DNA of 64,000 bases, taken from assembly GCF_025370755.1 (NCBI RefSeq), contig NZ_JAMXFC010000003.1, positions 62,001 through 126,000 on the forward strand, in the 5' to 3' direction. Positions 18,991-27,443 of the stretch are shown here, piece after piece. Under the pieces are notes generated by a model. It worked only from the letters and a program-made list of their open reading frames with translations. It ran no database searches and was not told where the DNA came from. The DNA is from Laspinema sp. D2d (GTDB lineage: Bacteria > Cyanobacteriota > Cyanobacteriia > Cyanobacteriales > Laspinemataceae). Each line of letters begins with the position of its first letter. The first letter of the stretch is position 1. The translations under genes were made by a program, and so were the position numbers.

Positions 18991-19755
18991 TTACCCCCTC
19001 TGATGCAACTGTCGCGCCAATGCCAAATCAAAATAAGTCGCCTCACCCACATTCCCCGATAAAACCGTGAAGGGTTCATCGGGTTCCCCGAGAGAATTGA
19101 GGACCAATTCTGCCCCGGAAAAATCTTGATTGCGAGTATAATTATTAACCGTAATTACTGTTTTTAACCCCGCAGCTTGAGCCGCTAATAAACCTTGATG
19201 AGAATCCTCGATCGCCAAGCAATCCTCTGGTTGTAAACTTAAAGCTTGGAGTGCATATTGGTAGACATCTGGTTCCGGTTTTTTAACCCGCACCATATCT
19301 CCCGCAGCAATCACTTCAAACCAACTCGGACCATCCGGCGCGATCGCACTTTTTAACAACGCCTCTACATTATGGGGATCAGAAGTCGTGGCGATCGCCA
19401 AACGCACTCCCTCCCGTTTTGCTTCCTGGATTAACCGCATCACCCCAGGACGTAAGGGAATTCTATCCACCACCAATTGACCAAAATACTTATTTTTAAT
19501 CTCATGCAGCGTGATAACAAACTGATCTAAATCCTGATTAGGAATCGGAAAATCGGACTGATACTGCTGCACATAATGGCGGATGCGTTCCTTCCCTCCA
19601 CCAATTTCTAGTAATTCTCCATACAACTCTACCGACCACTCCCAATCTAATCCCGCCTCCAAAAATGCTTGGTTAAACGCGGGACGATGAGCATCTCGTT
19701 CAGTTTCAGCCAGAGTCCCATCTACATCAAAAATCAAAGCCCGAAGTTCACTCAT
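18991..19755 (-). CDS. HAD-family hydrolase, CbbY-like
   Basis: A 254-residue haloacid-dehalogenase-type phosphatase with all four HAD motifs: FDVDGTLAETE (nucleophile Asp), ATTS (motif II), VKKPEPDVY (motif III Lys) and AIEDSHQGLLAA (motif IV). The helical cap after motif I and the DGTLAETE.DAHR start resemble CbbY-type proteins, which act on sugar bisphosphates such as xylulose-1,5-bisphosphate. I chose the ATG at 19755 (MSELRALIFD), as HAD proteins begin just before motif I; an ATG at 19776 adds seven residues. The gene stands alone. Confidence 0.88.
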   Translation of the reverse strand: MSELRALIFDVDGTLAETERDAHRPAFNQAFLEAGLDWEWSVELYGELLEIGGGKERIRHYVQQYQSDFPIPNQDLDQFVITLHEIKNKYFGQLVVDRIPLRPGVMRLIQEAKREGVRLAIATTSDPHNVEALLKSAIAPDGPSWFEVIAAGDMVRVKKPEPDVYQYALQALSLQPEDCLAIEDSHQGLLAAQAAGLKTVITVNNYTRNQDFSGAELVLNSLGEPDEPFTVLSGNVGEATYFDLALARQLHQRG

Positions 19756-19947
19756 CACCCATCCCTTTAAAAACATTTAACCACAGATTACCCTAACTTC
19801 CCTTGAATTAATCAGTGAAAATCAGTAAAATCTGTGGTTATCCATCTCAGCAATATTTCAGGTTTTAAATTCGATATCTTTTATCGAGGAACCCCTTGAG
19901 GATTCAGTGTTGGATTTTTTTTAAAAAATGCCAAGTTAAACCTGTTT

Positions 19948-20208
19948 CTATTCGTCACAAATCAGGCGATCGCAGGGAATCGTATCCGAGAGAATCGCCC
20001 CTGCCGTTCCGCCCGTATGCACTTCTAACAGGGACTGCTTAGGGGCCTTAAATAAGAGCCGTTGTCCGGGAAACATCACTCGTTCAAAATACCAATTAGC
20101 AATATTACAGATTCGGATAATCTGAATTTTGCTTGTAATGTTAACGTAGCAGCAAAGAATATCGGTAGTGTTACCTATAGCTGTTTCGGGAGCCTGGAGT
20201 TGAGCCAT
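19948..20208 (-). CDS. DUF1830 domain protein
   Basis: An 86-residue protein resembling the cyanobacterial DUF1830 family: ILCCYVNITSKIQIIRI near the N-terminus, then NWYFERVMFPGQRLLFKA and a C-terminal stretch with LEVHTGG. It is rich in beta-forming residues and has two adjacent cysteines. No function is known for the family. The gene is divergent from the metalloprotease gene, with about 380 nt between them. Confidence 0.8.
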   Translation of the reverse strand: MAQLQAPETAIGNTTDILCCYVNITSKIQIIRICNIANWYFERVMFPGQRLLFKAPKQSLLEVHTGGTAGAILSDTIPCDRLICDE

Positions 20209-20592
20209 TGTTCAGAGCCTCTTTTTTATAGAATTACCGCCGCCGTGGGCTGCGCTGAGTGCAACCCTCTCTTTGATATTAACCTTTTGTTACATTATTG
20301 GGGATCAATCTTAATATTGTGTTAATATTTGAAGTTTTGCATCTAAAAACCCTTACTACATAAGGGTTTCAGGGTATAAAGTAGCCAATTTAACCTTAAA
20401 AATACTGCAATTCATCAATTTTTTATCCGTAATTATGAATTGGCAATAACTGATTTAACTCTAAAACTTCTCTCTTGATGAGCAGGAGTATTCTTCTGGG
20501 GATCACTCCCGATGGAGAATTTGCAGCAGCCATCCCTTTGCTGTTACCCTCAAGCAAGAATCGCCACGGGGATCGCCCCAGGAGGAAACGGC
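20209..20592. other. Intergenic stretch between divergent genes, with hairpin
   Basis: About 380 nt, AT-rich, carrying the promoters of the DUF1830 and metalloprotease genes. A 9-bp hairpin, AAACCCTTA-CTACA-TAAGGGTTT, lies at 20347-20369. Read on the minus strand it is followed by TTTTT and would look like an intrinsic terminator, although no minus-strand gene ends here. Nothing else is evident. Confidence 0.5.
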
Positions 20593-21780
20593 ATGATTCG
20601 GATTCAGGGAATCGTCAAAGCAGCGCAAATCGCCAGAAGTCAGTTACAGGAAGGAGTCCCCCGTAGTCGCCTGCTCAGTTTTCAGGAATTCATCCAGGAA
20701 ACCCTCGCCCAGATTAACCAAATCTGTGCCAATGCCAATATCAGTCCCTCCCAACTCCCGACGCCCTCGCGCAAAGCCTATGAGTTCCTGGCACAAATCG
20801 ACTTATCCAACCTGCCCGTTGCATCCCAGCATAGCCCCTCAGTCTCTGTAGAACCAATTCGCCTCAAAAATATTCGTAATCAACAACAACAGGTTTTAGC
20901 CGCGATCGCCTCCATCGTCGCTCATCCGCAAAATAGCCATTCACAAAAACAGCAACTGCTCAAGAGTCTTCAAGAAACCGTAGGCACAATCGACGGAATC
21001 TGCACTCAACAGAATGCCACCCCAGCCCAATTAAATAAAAGGTCTAGGCAGACTTATGCTTGGATAAAATTTTTAACCGACGAAGCGAATTTAGAACGCC
21101 ATTTGAGTGCCACAAGACGCACCCAGCAGCAGGCAGAAGAAATGCTGTGGACTCGAATGCAACATCCCTGCAAAACCATTGCGATCGCGTTTACAAATAT
21201 GACCCATTTGTACAAAGGAAAAATCGGCCCATTAGAGGCAAAAGCCCAAATCAATGAAGCCTTTATTAATGCCAATGATGAGATTTTAGCCGCCCTAGTT
21301 CGATTAGCCTTTGTCGGTAAAAATCAAGAAGATAGTCAAGGAATTAAAGAGTATGCTCTTTCCGAAGAATACAGCGAAGTAGTATTAGAACTAGATTTGA
21401 TAGCGGATACCGAAGCCGAGAATCCCCAAGGAAAATGCTACAACCTCGATCGCCTATTTCACACCCTCAACCGAGAGTATTTTGGGGGGAAAATGGTCAA
21501 ACCGCGCCTAAGCTGGAATGGGTCCTTTACCACCCGCAAATTCGGGCATTATGAACGCGGACGCGATCGCGTGGTATTGAGTATTAGCTTAGATAGCGAT
21601 CGGGTTCCGCAATATGTAGTGGAGTTCGTCTTGTATCACGAATTGCTTCATAAACAGCATGAAGGGAAATGGGTAAATGGACGCTTGAATGTGCATACCC
21701 CAGAATTTCGCCAAGACGAGAAGAAGTTTCGCAAGTATAAAGAGGCCGATCAATGGCTCACTCGGTTAGCCTCCGAGTAG
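20593..21780 (+). CDS. Zinc metalloprotease-like protein (HExxH, SprT/M48-like) with helical N-terminus
   Basis: A 395-residue protein in two parts. Residues ~1-220 are Gln- and Ala-rich helices with two related segments (Q..LAQINQICANANISPSQL... and ...VGTIDGICTQQNATPAQL...), apparently an internal duplication. Residues ~280-395 are a metalloprotease-like domain: LDRLFHTLNREYF, RLSWN, RKFGHYE, and the zinc motif HELLH beginning at residue 349, with a later His near residue 371 (VHTPEF) as a possible third ligand. I chose ATG 20593 because a perfect AGGAGG lies 7 nt upstream. The frame extends to 20512 without such support. The substrate is unknown. Confidence 0.8.
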   Translation: MIRIQGIVKAAQIARSQLQEGVPRSRLLSFQEFIQETLAQINQICANANISPSQLPTPSRKAYEFLAQIDLSNLPVASQHSPSVSVEPIRLKNIRNQQQQVLAAIASIVAHPQNSHSQKQQLLKSLQETVGTIDGICTQQNATPAQLNKRSRQTYAWIKFLTDEANLERHLSATRRTQQQAEEMLWTRMQHPCKTIAIAFTNMTHLYKGKIGPLEAKAQINEAFINANDEILAALVRLAFVGKNQEDSQGIKEYALSEEYSEVVLELDLIADTEAENPQGKCYNLDRLFHTLNREYFGGKMVKPRLSWNGSFTTRKFGHYERGRDRVVLSISLDSDRVPQYVVEFVLYHELLHKQHEGKWVNGRLNVHTPEFRQDEKKFRKYKEADQWLTRLASE

Positions 21781-21987
21781 GATAGTTTGGAGGGGGTATA
21801 GAGACAAAAGATCTGGCTTAAACATAAAAATTGGTAAAATTAGAGGCAATCCCGAATCCCATTAAGAGGATCATTGAATCACTCCATTTCACCATTATTC
21901 GGGTTTTCTAATTGCTCTGCTACAATATAAAATAAGGTGATCAGGCTTTACGTTACCTTGATAAATATAATTTATAAAGCTAAATTA

Positions 21988-22902
21988 ATGTTCGACTTCT
22001 TTCCTATATTTAAAATTCCAGAAAATGCTACTCAAGAACTAGAACAACTAGGGACTAAATATAAATTTTGGTTTAACCATCCTGAATTGGGTAATTGTCT
22101 CTATAAACAATCTCGTCCCAATACGGGAGAAGATTGGTCAGAAAAAATATCGGCTGAATTGTGTAAATTACTGGGATTGCCTCATGCTGAGATTGAGTTA
22201 GCAAGCTGGAACGGTAGTCGGGGGACAGTTTCCCCCTCATTTCTCCCGGAAAGTGGAAGACTCACCTTGGGTAATGAAATTCTGGCTCGAATGATGCCGG
22301 AATATCCAAAATTTGATTCTAAAGTATCAGCACATACTCTGAATGTGGTACTCAATGCCATTCACAAAACTCAGGTGAAACGTCCGATTAATTGGACTCC
22401 CCCAGCAGGAATCGAGACAGCCGTAGAGACTTTTATTGGCTATTTACTGTTAGATGCTTGGATCGGAAATAGCGATCGGCATCACGAAAACTGGGGAATT
22501 ATCGAGTCCCCCGAACCGGCAACGGGTCAACCCATCAGCTATTTAGCCCCTAGTTATGACCACGCATCCAGTCTCGGACGGGAATTACTGGACCCTAACC
22601 GGCAACAGAAACTCAATAATCACGCTGTTACTGCTTATGTCAATAAATGTAGGTCCGCACTTTATGCAGATCCAGAAGACAAATACCCCATGAAAACTTT
22701 TGATGCCTTTGGTGAAGCTAAAAAACAATATGCTAATGCTGCTTTAATTTGGTTAGAGCAGTTGTCTACTGTGTCAACAGCCGATATTAATACACTGTTT
22801 GATAAAATTCCCGGAGAGAGAATTACTCCCATTGCAATTTCTTTTTCTCAAGAAATCTTAACTTGTAATAAAATGAGACTAATGAAGCTAGATAGTTTTT
22901 AG
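21988..22902 (+). CDS. HipA-like (CtkA-type) serine/threonine kinase
   Basis: A 304-residue protein with the catalytic layout of HipA-family kinases. Lys40 (LYKQSRP) is the probable ATP-contacting lysine, with a conserved Glu in the following helix (SAELCKLLGLP). The catalytic loop is GNSDRHHENWG, with Asp163 and Asn168. The metal-binding Asp191 lies in PSYDHASSLG. The N-terminal beta-rich subdomain of full-length HipA is absent. I chose ATG 21988 (MFDFFPIF); a GTG at 21937 adds hydrophobic residues without a ribosome site. The HIRAN gene follows after 103 nt on the same strand. HipA kinases are persistence toxins that phosphorylate tRNA synthetases; the target here is unknown. No HipB-like DNA-binding antitoxin is adjacent. 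Confidence 0.82.
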   Translation: MFDFFPIFKIPENATQELEQLGTKYKFWFNHPELGNCLYKQSRPNTGEDWSEKISAELCKLLGLPHAEIELASWNGSRGTVSPSFLPESGRLTLGNEILARMMPEYPKFDSKVSAHTLNVVLNAIHKTQVKRPINWTPPAGIETAVETFIGYLLLDAWIGNSDRHHENWGIIESPEPATGQPISYLAPSYDHASSLGRELLDPNRQQKLNNHAVTAYVNKCRSALYADPEDKYPMKTFDAFGEAKKQYANAALIWLEQLSTVSTADINTLFDKIPGERITPIAISFSQEILTCNKMRLMKLDSF

Positions 22903-23005
22903 TCTGCGGAGGTACGAATCGTTTCTATATTCAAGACTTGACAAGGAAATCACTATTTCGAGGCTTGTACCTCCTGAGTCCATAAAATGCTGTAAAAGAG
23001 GGGCT

Positions 23006-23761
23006 ATGTTTAAAAAATTGTTGATTGCTTGGCAAGATCCAGTGAGTCGGGCTTGGTTCGTGATTGCCCAATTAACTTATTCGGGAGAGTTTTATCAATT
23101 TCGTTATCTACAAGGCGTAAAAGAGGCTCGGGAGAAATCGGGGTTTGAAGGATTGTTCTCTTTTCCCAGCTTAGAAAAAGTCTATGAATCTACTGAGATC
23201 TTTCCCTTTTTCTCGAATCGAATTTTAAAACCATCCCGTCCTGATTATCCCGATTATATGAGTTGGTTAAATTTGCCCGAATCAGAATATGATCCAATGG
23301 CAATGCTTTCTCGCAGTGGGGGGACCAAGGTTACCGATCAGTTTGCCCTGTTTCCCTATCCGGAATTAGACGATCGCGGACGGTATCATCTCTACTTTTT
23401 TACACATGGATTACGTTATTTACCCGCTACCAGTGCCGATCGCATTCTGACTCTACAAGTGGGCGATCGCCTATTCTTGATGCATGACTTCCAAAACGAA
23501 TTTGATCGCCTTGCCTTGATGTTACGGACTGAAGATGCTCATTTAGTCGGTTACTGTCCCAGATATTTGCGAGAGGATATCTTTGATGTTTTCCACCAGA
23601 ATCCTCATGCCGTAACGATTACCGTAGAGCGAGTTAATCCACCACCGGCCTTTTTGCCCATGCGGTTACTATGTCATCTCATCGTTGATTGCCAAGGGTT
23701 CCAGCCGTTTTCTAGTCCCATGTATCAACCGCTGCCCGAAGCAGTTGCCTTGTTAGAATAA
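23006..23761 (+). CDS. HIRAN-domain protein with HipA-N-like N-terminal region
   Basis: A 251-residue protein. The C-terminal half (residues ~140-235) resembles a HIRAN domain, a beta-rich DNA-end-binding fold: VGDRLFLMHDFQNEFD, then VGYCPRYL and TVERVNPPP. The N-terminal half (WQDPVSRAWFVIAQL, then YESTEIFPFFSNRIL) recalls the N-terminal subdomain of HipA, where a similar FPFF.N.LP motif occurs. With the preceding kinase, which lacks that subdomain, the pair looks like a HipA split over two genes and joined to HIRAN. This resemblance is by eye and needs profile search. The ATG is preceded closely by GAGGGG. Confidence 0.72.
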   Translation: MFKKLLIAWQDPVSRAWFVIAQLTYSGEFYQFRYLQGVKEAREKSGFEGLFSFPSLEKVYESTEIFPFFSNRILKPSRPDYPDYMSWLNLPESEYDPMAMLSRSGGTKVTDQFALFPYPELDDRGRYHLYFFTHGLRYLPATSADRILTLQVGDRLFLMHDFQNEFDRLALMLRTEDAHLVGYCPRYLREDIFDVFHQNPHAVTITVERVNPPPAFLPMRLLCHLIVDCQGFQPFSSPMYQPLPEAVALLE

Positions 23762-23812
23762 TTTGGGGATTGTGTAAGTCCTGGCTTAATTTTATCCAGA
23801 TTCAATCCTTAA

Positions 23813-23850
23813 AATAATCCCTCTTTGTTTAGACAAAAGAGGGATTATTT
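23813..23850. terminator. Bidirectional intrinsic terminator
   Basis: A stem of about 15 bp (AATAATCCCTCTTTG pairing with CAAAAGAGGGATTATT) with a short TTTAGA-type loop lies between the convergent HIRAN and SH3b genes. T-rich ends on both strands fit termination in both directions. Confidence 0.75.
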
Positions 23851-23867
23851 ATGGCAATTAACCCCTA

Positions 23868-24521
23868 TTAACTTTGGGGACAGAGGGTTAAACTGTCAGC
23901 GGAAATATAACCATTAATCGGGAAAGTAATTTGAACCCAATCTCGGGGTTCTCCATTGATATCTCGGACGAGTTGATAATTTTCAACTAAGGTGACTCGT
24001 GCAGCCGCATCAACGCCGCCTTTATAGGCGGAAAGGCGGGATGGGTTTTCGCGAATGGCTAAACCTCGGGGTGCGCGATCGCCATTGACTTCTCGGCATA
24101 AGCTAACCGGGGTTGGTCCGGTACTCGGTACCGGAGTTGTTCCCACTTGTTCGATACAATAGCCCAAATTACTGGTATTACCATTTCCATTGGATATATA
24201 TCCCTGCACGGGGGCGGCAATTTCCACCCATTGGCGTCCGTCGGGTCCTTGGATACCTTGAAATCCTTGGACTAAGGTCACTTGTTCGTTATAGGGAACA
24301 AATCCTACCTGGGGACTGCCTGGATTTGGTCCTTGGCGGATAATTAACCCCGAAGGGGCGAGGGTGCGACGGCAGAAACTTTGGGTTGCCTGTGCCTGTG
24401 CCTGTTGCCAGGAGGGCGTTGAGGCGGAAAGGGTTTGGGTCGTTCCCGTTAGTAATCCTCCAGCGATCGCCAATAAACTTACAAATGCTGCGGGTAAGTT
24501 CGAGTGAGTAAATTTTCTCAT
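23868..24521 (-). CDS. Secreted SH3b-domain protein, two repeats
   Basis: A 217-residue exported protein. It has a signal peptide (about residues 1-33, hydrophobic AAFVSLLAIAGGLLTG) and two bacterial SH3 repeats. Each repeat begins with a cysteine (FCRRT, LCREV), contains GL.IR, and closes with GYIS...C, so each is probably locked by a disulfide. A Thr/Pro-rich linker separates them. SH3b domains usually bind peptidoglycan or peptides in the envelope. Two paralogues lie at 49674 and 50942. It may bind cell wall in the periplasm (inference). Confidence 0.85.
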   Translation of the reverse strand: MRKFTHSNLPAAFVSLLAIAGGLLTGTTQTLSASTPSWQQAQAQATQSFCRRTLAPSGLIIRQGPNPGSPQVGFVPYNEQVTLVQGFQGIQGPDGRQWVEIAAPVQGYISNGNGNTSNLGYCIEQVGTTPVPSTGPTPVSLCREVNGDRAPRGLAIRENPSRLSAYKGGVDAAARVTLVENYQLVRDINGEPRDWVQITFPINGYISADSLTLCPQS

Positions 24522-24759
24522 GATTTCATCTCCAAATCGAGTAAAAACTGTCGTATTATTATGAGTTAGTTATAACCGATAATTCTTAGCTTTAAATCAG
24601 TCTGGAGATAGGTATTCGCTCCCTCTCCCGGTAACCCTCCCGGACATCATCACTCTCAATCTCCCTGGGGGAATCCTGAGTAAAACACAACCGAAACCTC
24701 CCTTGGTTTCGTTCTCTTATTGGGTTACTAGGTGGTCTTGTATCAGGGATTTCCGGCCT

Positions 24760-26106
24760 TTAGCCTTGGGGTCGGGAGGGCTGAATTGAGGGAGGTAAAT
24801 TCCGAAAAGTTAGAGTATAAATTTCCGTCGGCATTTCAACATTTGCCTGGTCTAATGCCTCTTTAATTCTTTGCGCGCCCTGAGAGGTCATTTCCAAAAA
24901 CTCTGCTCGTCGGGAATCTACCCAAAAGCGAATTTCTAAATTAATCGTACTAGCTGCCAATTCCTGAACGAGGACTTCTGGTGCTGGGCTGGGTTCTACT
25001 AAGTCGAGTTCGGATAGGGCTTTTAAAATTGCGGCTTTGGCCTGGTTGATGTCAGCTTCATAATCAATACCAACTATTACCGAAGTGCGTCGCCGAGGTG
25101 AAGCGGTATTGTTCGTAATACTGGATGAAAAGACTTCTTGATTTGGAATATAAATCAGCCGTCCATCATAAGTTCTGATTGTAGTGGCACGGAGTTGCAC
25201 TTCGGTGACTGTGCCTTCATAATCACTGATCGCAATCTGGTCCCCAATCCGGAAGGGACGAACCGCCAGCAGAATCACCCCGGCAATATAGTTACTTAAA
25301 ACATCTTTCAAACTAAACCCGATCGCCACACTGGTGAGTCCTAATGCTCCCAGTAAAGCGGCAAAATCTAGCCCTAAAACGCCCAAGGCAATCACCCAAC
25401 CGATGCCCCAAATCGCCCCATAACCCAATCGGGAAATCAACAGTTCTGTACTGTGATCGCCTTCGGTTTTTTGCGCCCAACTATAGGCAATCCGACGGAC
25501 AGCAATAGCCAACCCCCAAGTTAATAAGATGACAATTAATGCTCCCACTAGCGAGGGTAAGTTACCAATTGCATCTTGAAGTAAATTCCGCACCGTGGCA
25601 TTGAGGCGTTGGGCGACATCGATCGCCAGGGGAGGACGATCAAAAGCTTGGTTTAATTCCTCCGCCCACTGATTGGCTAAAACTTGAGCATTTTCAACCC
25701 CAAAATCCTCCGCATCCTGCTCGATTACTGTCATAATCACGCGGTTATTGACTTGCAACGTTGCATAATTTGCGACCTGATTATACTGAACAGTAATCGA
25801 GTCTAAAGTTTCAGATTGACCCATTAAACTGCTGATGCGTCGGTTGATAATCTGTGCGCGTTCACGTGCGGTGAGATTTCCCACACTGCCGATTTGAAAA
25901 ATCGGCCTGCCTTGCACAATAACATCAGCAAAAAACGGTTCAATCAACCTCGGGACAGTCTCTTCCGTTGCTGGTGAGGGTTGAGATACCGGCATCTCCT
26001 CTTGTGCGAAACTCGGGGAAGCGATCGCCATCATCGCGCCTAAGAGAAACCCCCCTAGGTAAGCCGTCCTCCTCAGATTTACTTTCATTAGGTTGTGTTT
26101 TAACAT
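24760..26106 (-). CDS. MscS-family mechanosensitive channel with signal peptide
   Basis: A 448-residue MscS-type channel. A signal peptide (YLGGFLLGAMMAIASPSFAQ) is followed by a periplasmic region, then membrane helices near LVGALIVILLTWGLAIAVRR and the next hydrophobic spans. The pore helix carries the Gly/Ala packing pattern (LGALGLTSVAIGFSLKDVLSNYIAG). The cytoplasmic vestibule begins at RPFRIGDQI and contains IPNQEVFSSSITN. MscS channels release osmolytes during hypo-osmotic shock. ATG 26106 is a choice among three in-frame starts (TTG 26127, ATG 26088), none with a clear ribosome site. The gene stands alone. Confidence 0.9.
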   Translation of the reverse strand: MLKHNLMKVNLRRTAYLGGFLLGAMMAIASPSFAQEEMPVSQPSPATEETVPRLIEPFFADVIVQGRPIFQIGSVGNLTARERAQIINRRISSLMGQSETLDSITVQYNQVANYATLQVNNRVIMTVIEQDAEDFGVENAQVLANQWAEELNQAFDRPPLAIDVAQRLNATVRNLLQDAIGNLPSLVGALIVILLTWGLAIAVRRIAYSWAQKTEGDHSTELLISRLGYGAIWGIGWVIALGVLGLDFAALLGALGLTSVAIGFSLKDVLSNYIAGVILLAVRPFRIGDQIAISDYEGTVTEVQLRATTIRTYDGRLIYIPNQEVFSSSITNNTASPRRRTSVIVGIDYEADINQAKAAILKALSELDLVEPSPAPEVLVQELAASTINLEIRFWVDSRRAEFLEMTSQGAQRIKEALDQANVEMPTEIYTLTFRNLPPSIQPSRPQG

Positions 26107-26394
26107 AATTAGATGCTCAAGGGTCAACGGTACTGCCTTACATTGTGATCCACAATCGTCCCTCCATTGCTTCCCCCTTATGGCATATCTTCAATGCCGA
26201 TTCATCGGGAAGTAAGCGATTTTTTCGGCGCGATCGCTTTCTCCTCGTTAATGAGTGGAGAGGCGGGATGTTAAGCCAAATCCCTGTTACCCTTTCTTTT
26301 TAGAGAACAAAACAACTTGAATGACAGACTAAGACATAAAAGCAGAAATTCCCCTCTTAAAATTTAATTCATTCATACAGGAGAGCGTTGTATT

Positions 26395-27294
26395 ATGCCT
26401 GGGCAAAAGTCCCCTCTATCTCTAAGTCCCGTTGGGTTCGCCGTCTTGATGGCGATCGCCATTGTCTCTCGCTTGTCCACACCGCTACAGGCAAGCACCA
26501 CCGCCGGAGAAATCCCCACAGCAACCCAAGGCGGGGAACTCCTCACCCAAGGGGATCCCCTGGATCCGCCAAAGGATGAACCCTCTCCCTTACAGGGTTC
26601 CGCAGGAGGCACAAGGTTTTATCAGCCGCCTCTAGTAGAACCGCCTTCGCGAGGACTTCCGATTAACAATGGAATTCGCGGTAAATGTCCCGTCGATCGC
26701 GAGATTCCCTCGGAACCCCTCACCGCCTTGATGCCTTCCTCTGGAGTTGGGTTAACCGTAGCGGGAAATTCCACCACCTTTTTTATCTATTTGCCCTCGA
26801 CTGCGGCCCTCACTGGGGAATTTGTCCTGCAAGATGAGACGGGAACAGAACAGCTTTATCAGCGGATGGTGACACTCACCAATACCCCTGGGATTATCAA
26901 GCTCACGGTTCCCTTAGATGAGCTATCCTTAAACAGTGGGGAGTATTATCGGTGGTACTTTAGTATTCTGTGCGATCCGACCGATCGCGCCGCTGATTTA
27001 TTCGTCTCGGGATGGCTAAAACCGATGGATGTGAGTCCAAGCTTAATGGCGGATCTGGAAAATGCTGCAACTCCCCTAGAACGTGCTGAAATTTATGGAA
27101 AAAATGGCTTTTGGTATCCAAACTTGGAACTGTTAGCGGATATGCAGCAGTCCCCCAGTAATTTTTCTACAGAAGCAAAAATGGGATGGGATGAACTGTT
27201 GAGTTCTGAGGTTGTTAATCTCGAATCTCTGGTCAATCAGCCGTTTTTAGAATGCTGTGAAATGGAAAATCAACCGTTACCCACCGAGCAATAA
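26395..27294 (+). CDS. DUF928 secreted protein
   Basis: A 299-residue exported protein of the cyanobacterial DUF928 family: a signal peptide at residues ~1-33, a Pro-rich linker, then RGKCP, LTALMPSSGVGLTVAGNSTTFFIYLP, and YYRWYFSILCDPTDRA, where two conserved cysteines could pair. The C-terminal part is helical, with EIYGKNGFWY. The function is unknown. In cyanobacteria DUF928 genes are often found near CHASE2 cyclase, CHAT and haemagglutination-domain genes, and here a CHASE2 cyclase follows after ~150 nt on the same strand. This suggests a shared envelope-signalling role (inference). Confidence 0.85.
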   Translation: MPGQKSPLSLSPVGFAVLMAIAIVSRLSTPLQASTTAGEIPTATQGGELLTQGDPLDPPKDEPSPLQGSAGGTRFYQPPLVEPPSRGLPINNGIRGKCPVDREIPSEPLTALMPSSGVGLTVAGNSTTFFIYLPSTAALTGEFVLQDETGTEQLYQRMVTLTNTPGIIKLTVPLDELSLNSGEYYRWYFSILCDPTDRAADLFVSGWLKPMDVSPSLMADLENAATPLERAEIYGKNGFWYPNLELLADMQQSPSNFSTEAKMGWDELLSSEVVNLESLVNQPFLECCEMENQPLPTEQ

Positions 27295-27443
27295 ACGGAC
27301 CGTGTTCTGCATAATTTCAGGGTTCGGTTGACATCCCCTTGAGCCCTATGGAGTCATCCGCCCGTCCGTTTCTTATCTCAGCAGTGTCAATTTAATTTTC
27401 CTGTAAAATCTGAACGATTATTTTATCCTCTCTCCCGGTGCTA

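Noticed and set aside
22908-22974. GGAGGTAC / GTACCTCC inverted pair between the HipA-like and HIRAN genes
   Set aside because: Only 8 bp with a 51-nt loop; not strong enough to call a terminator or operator.
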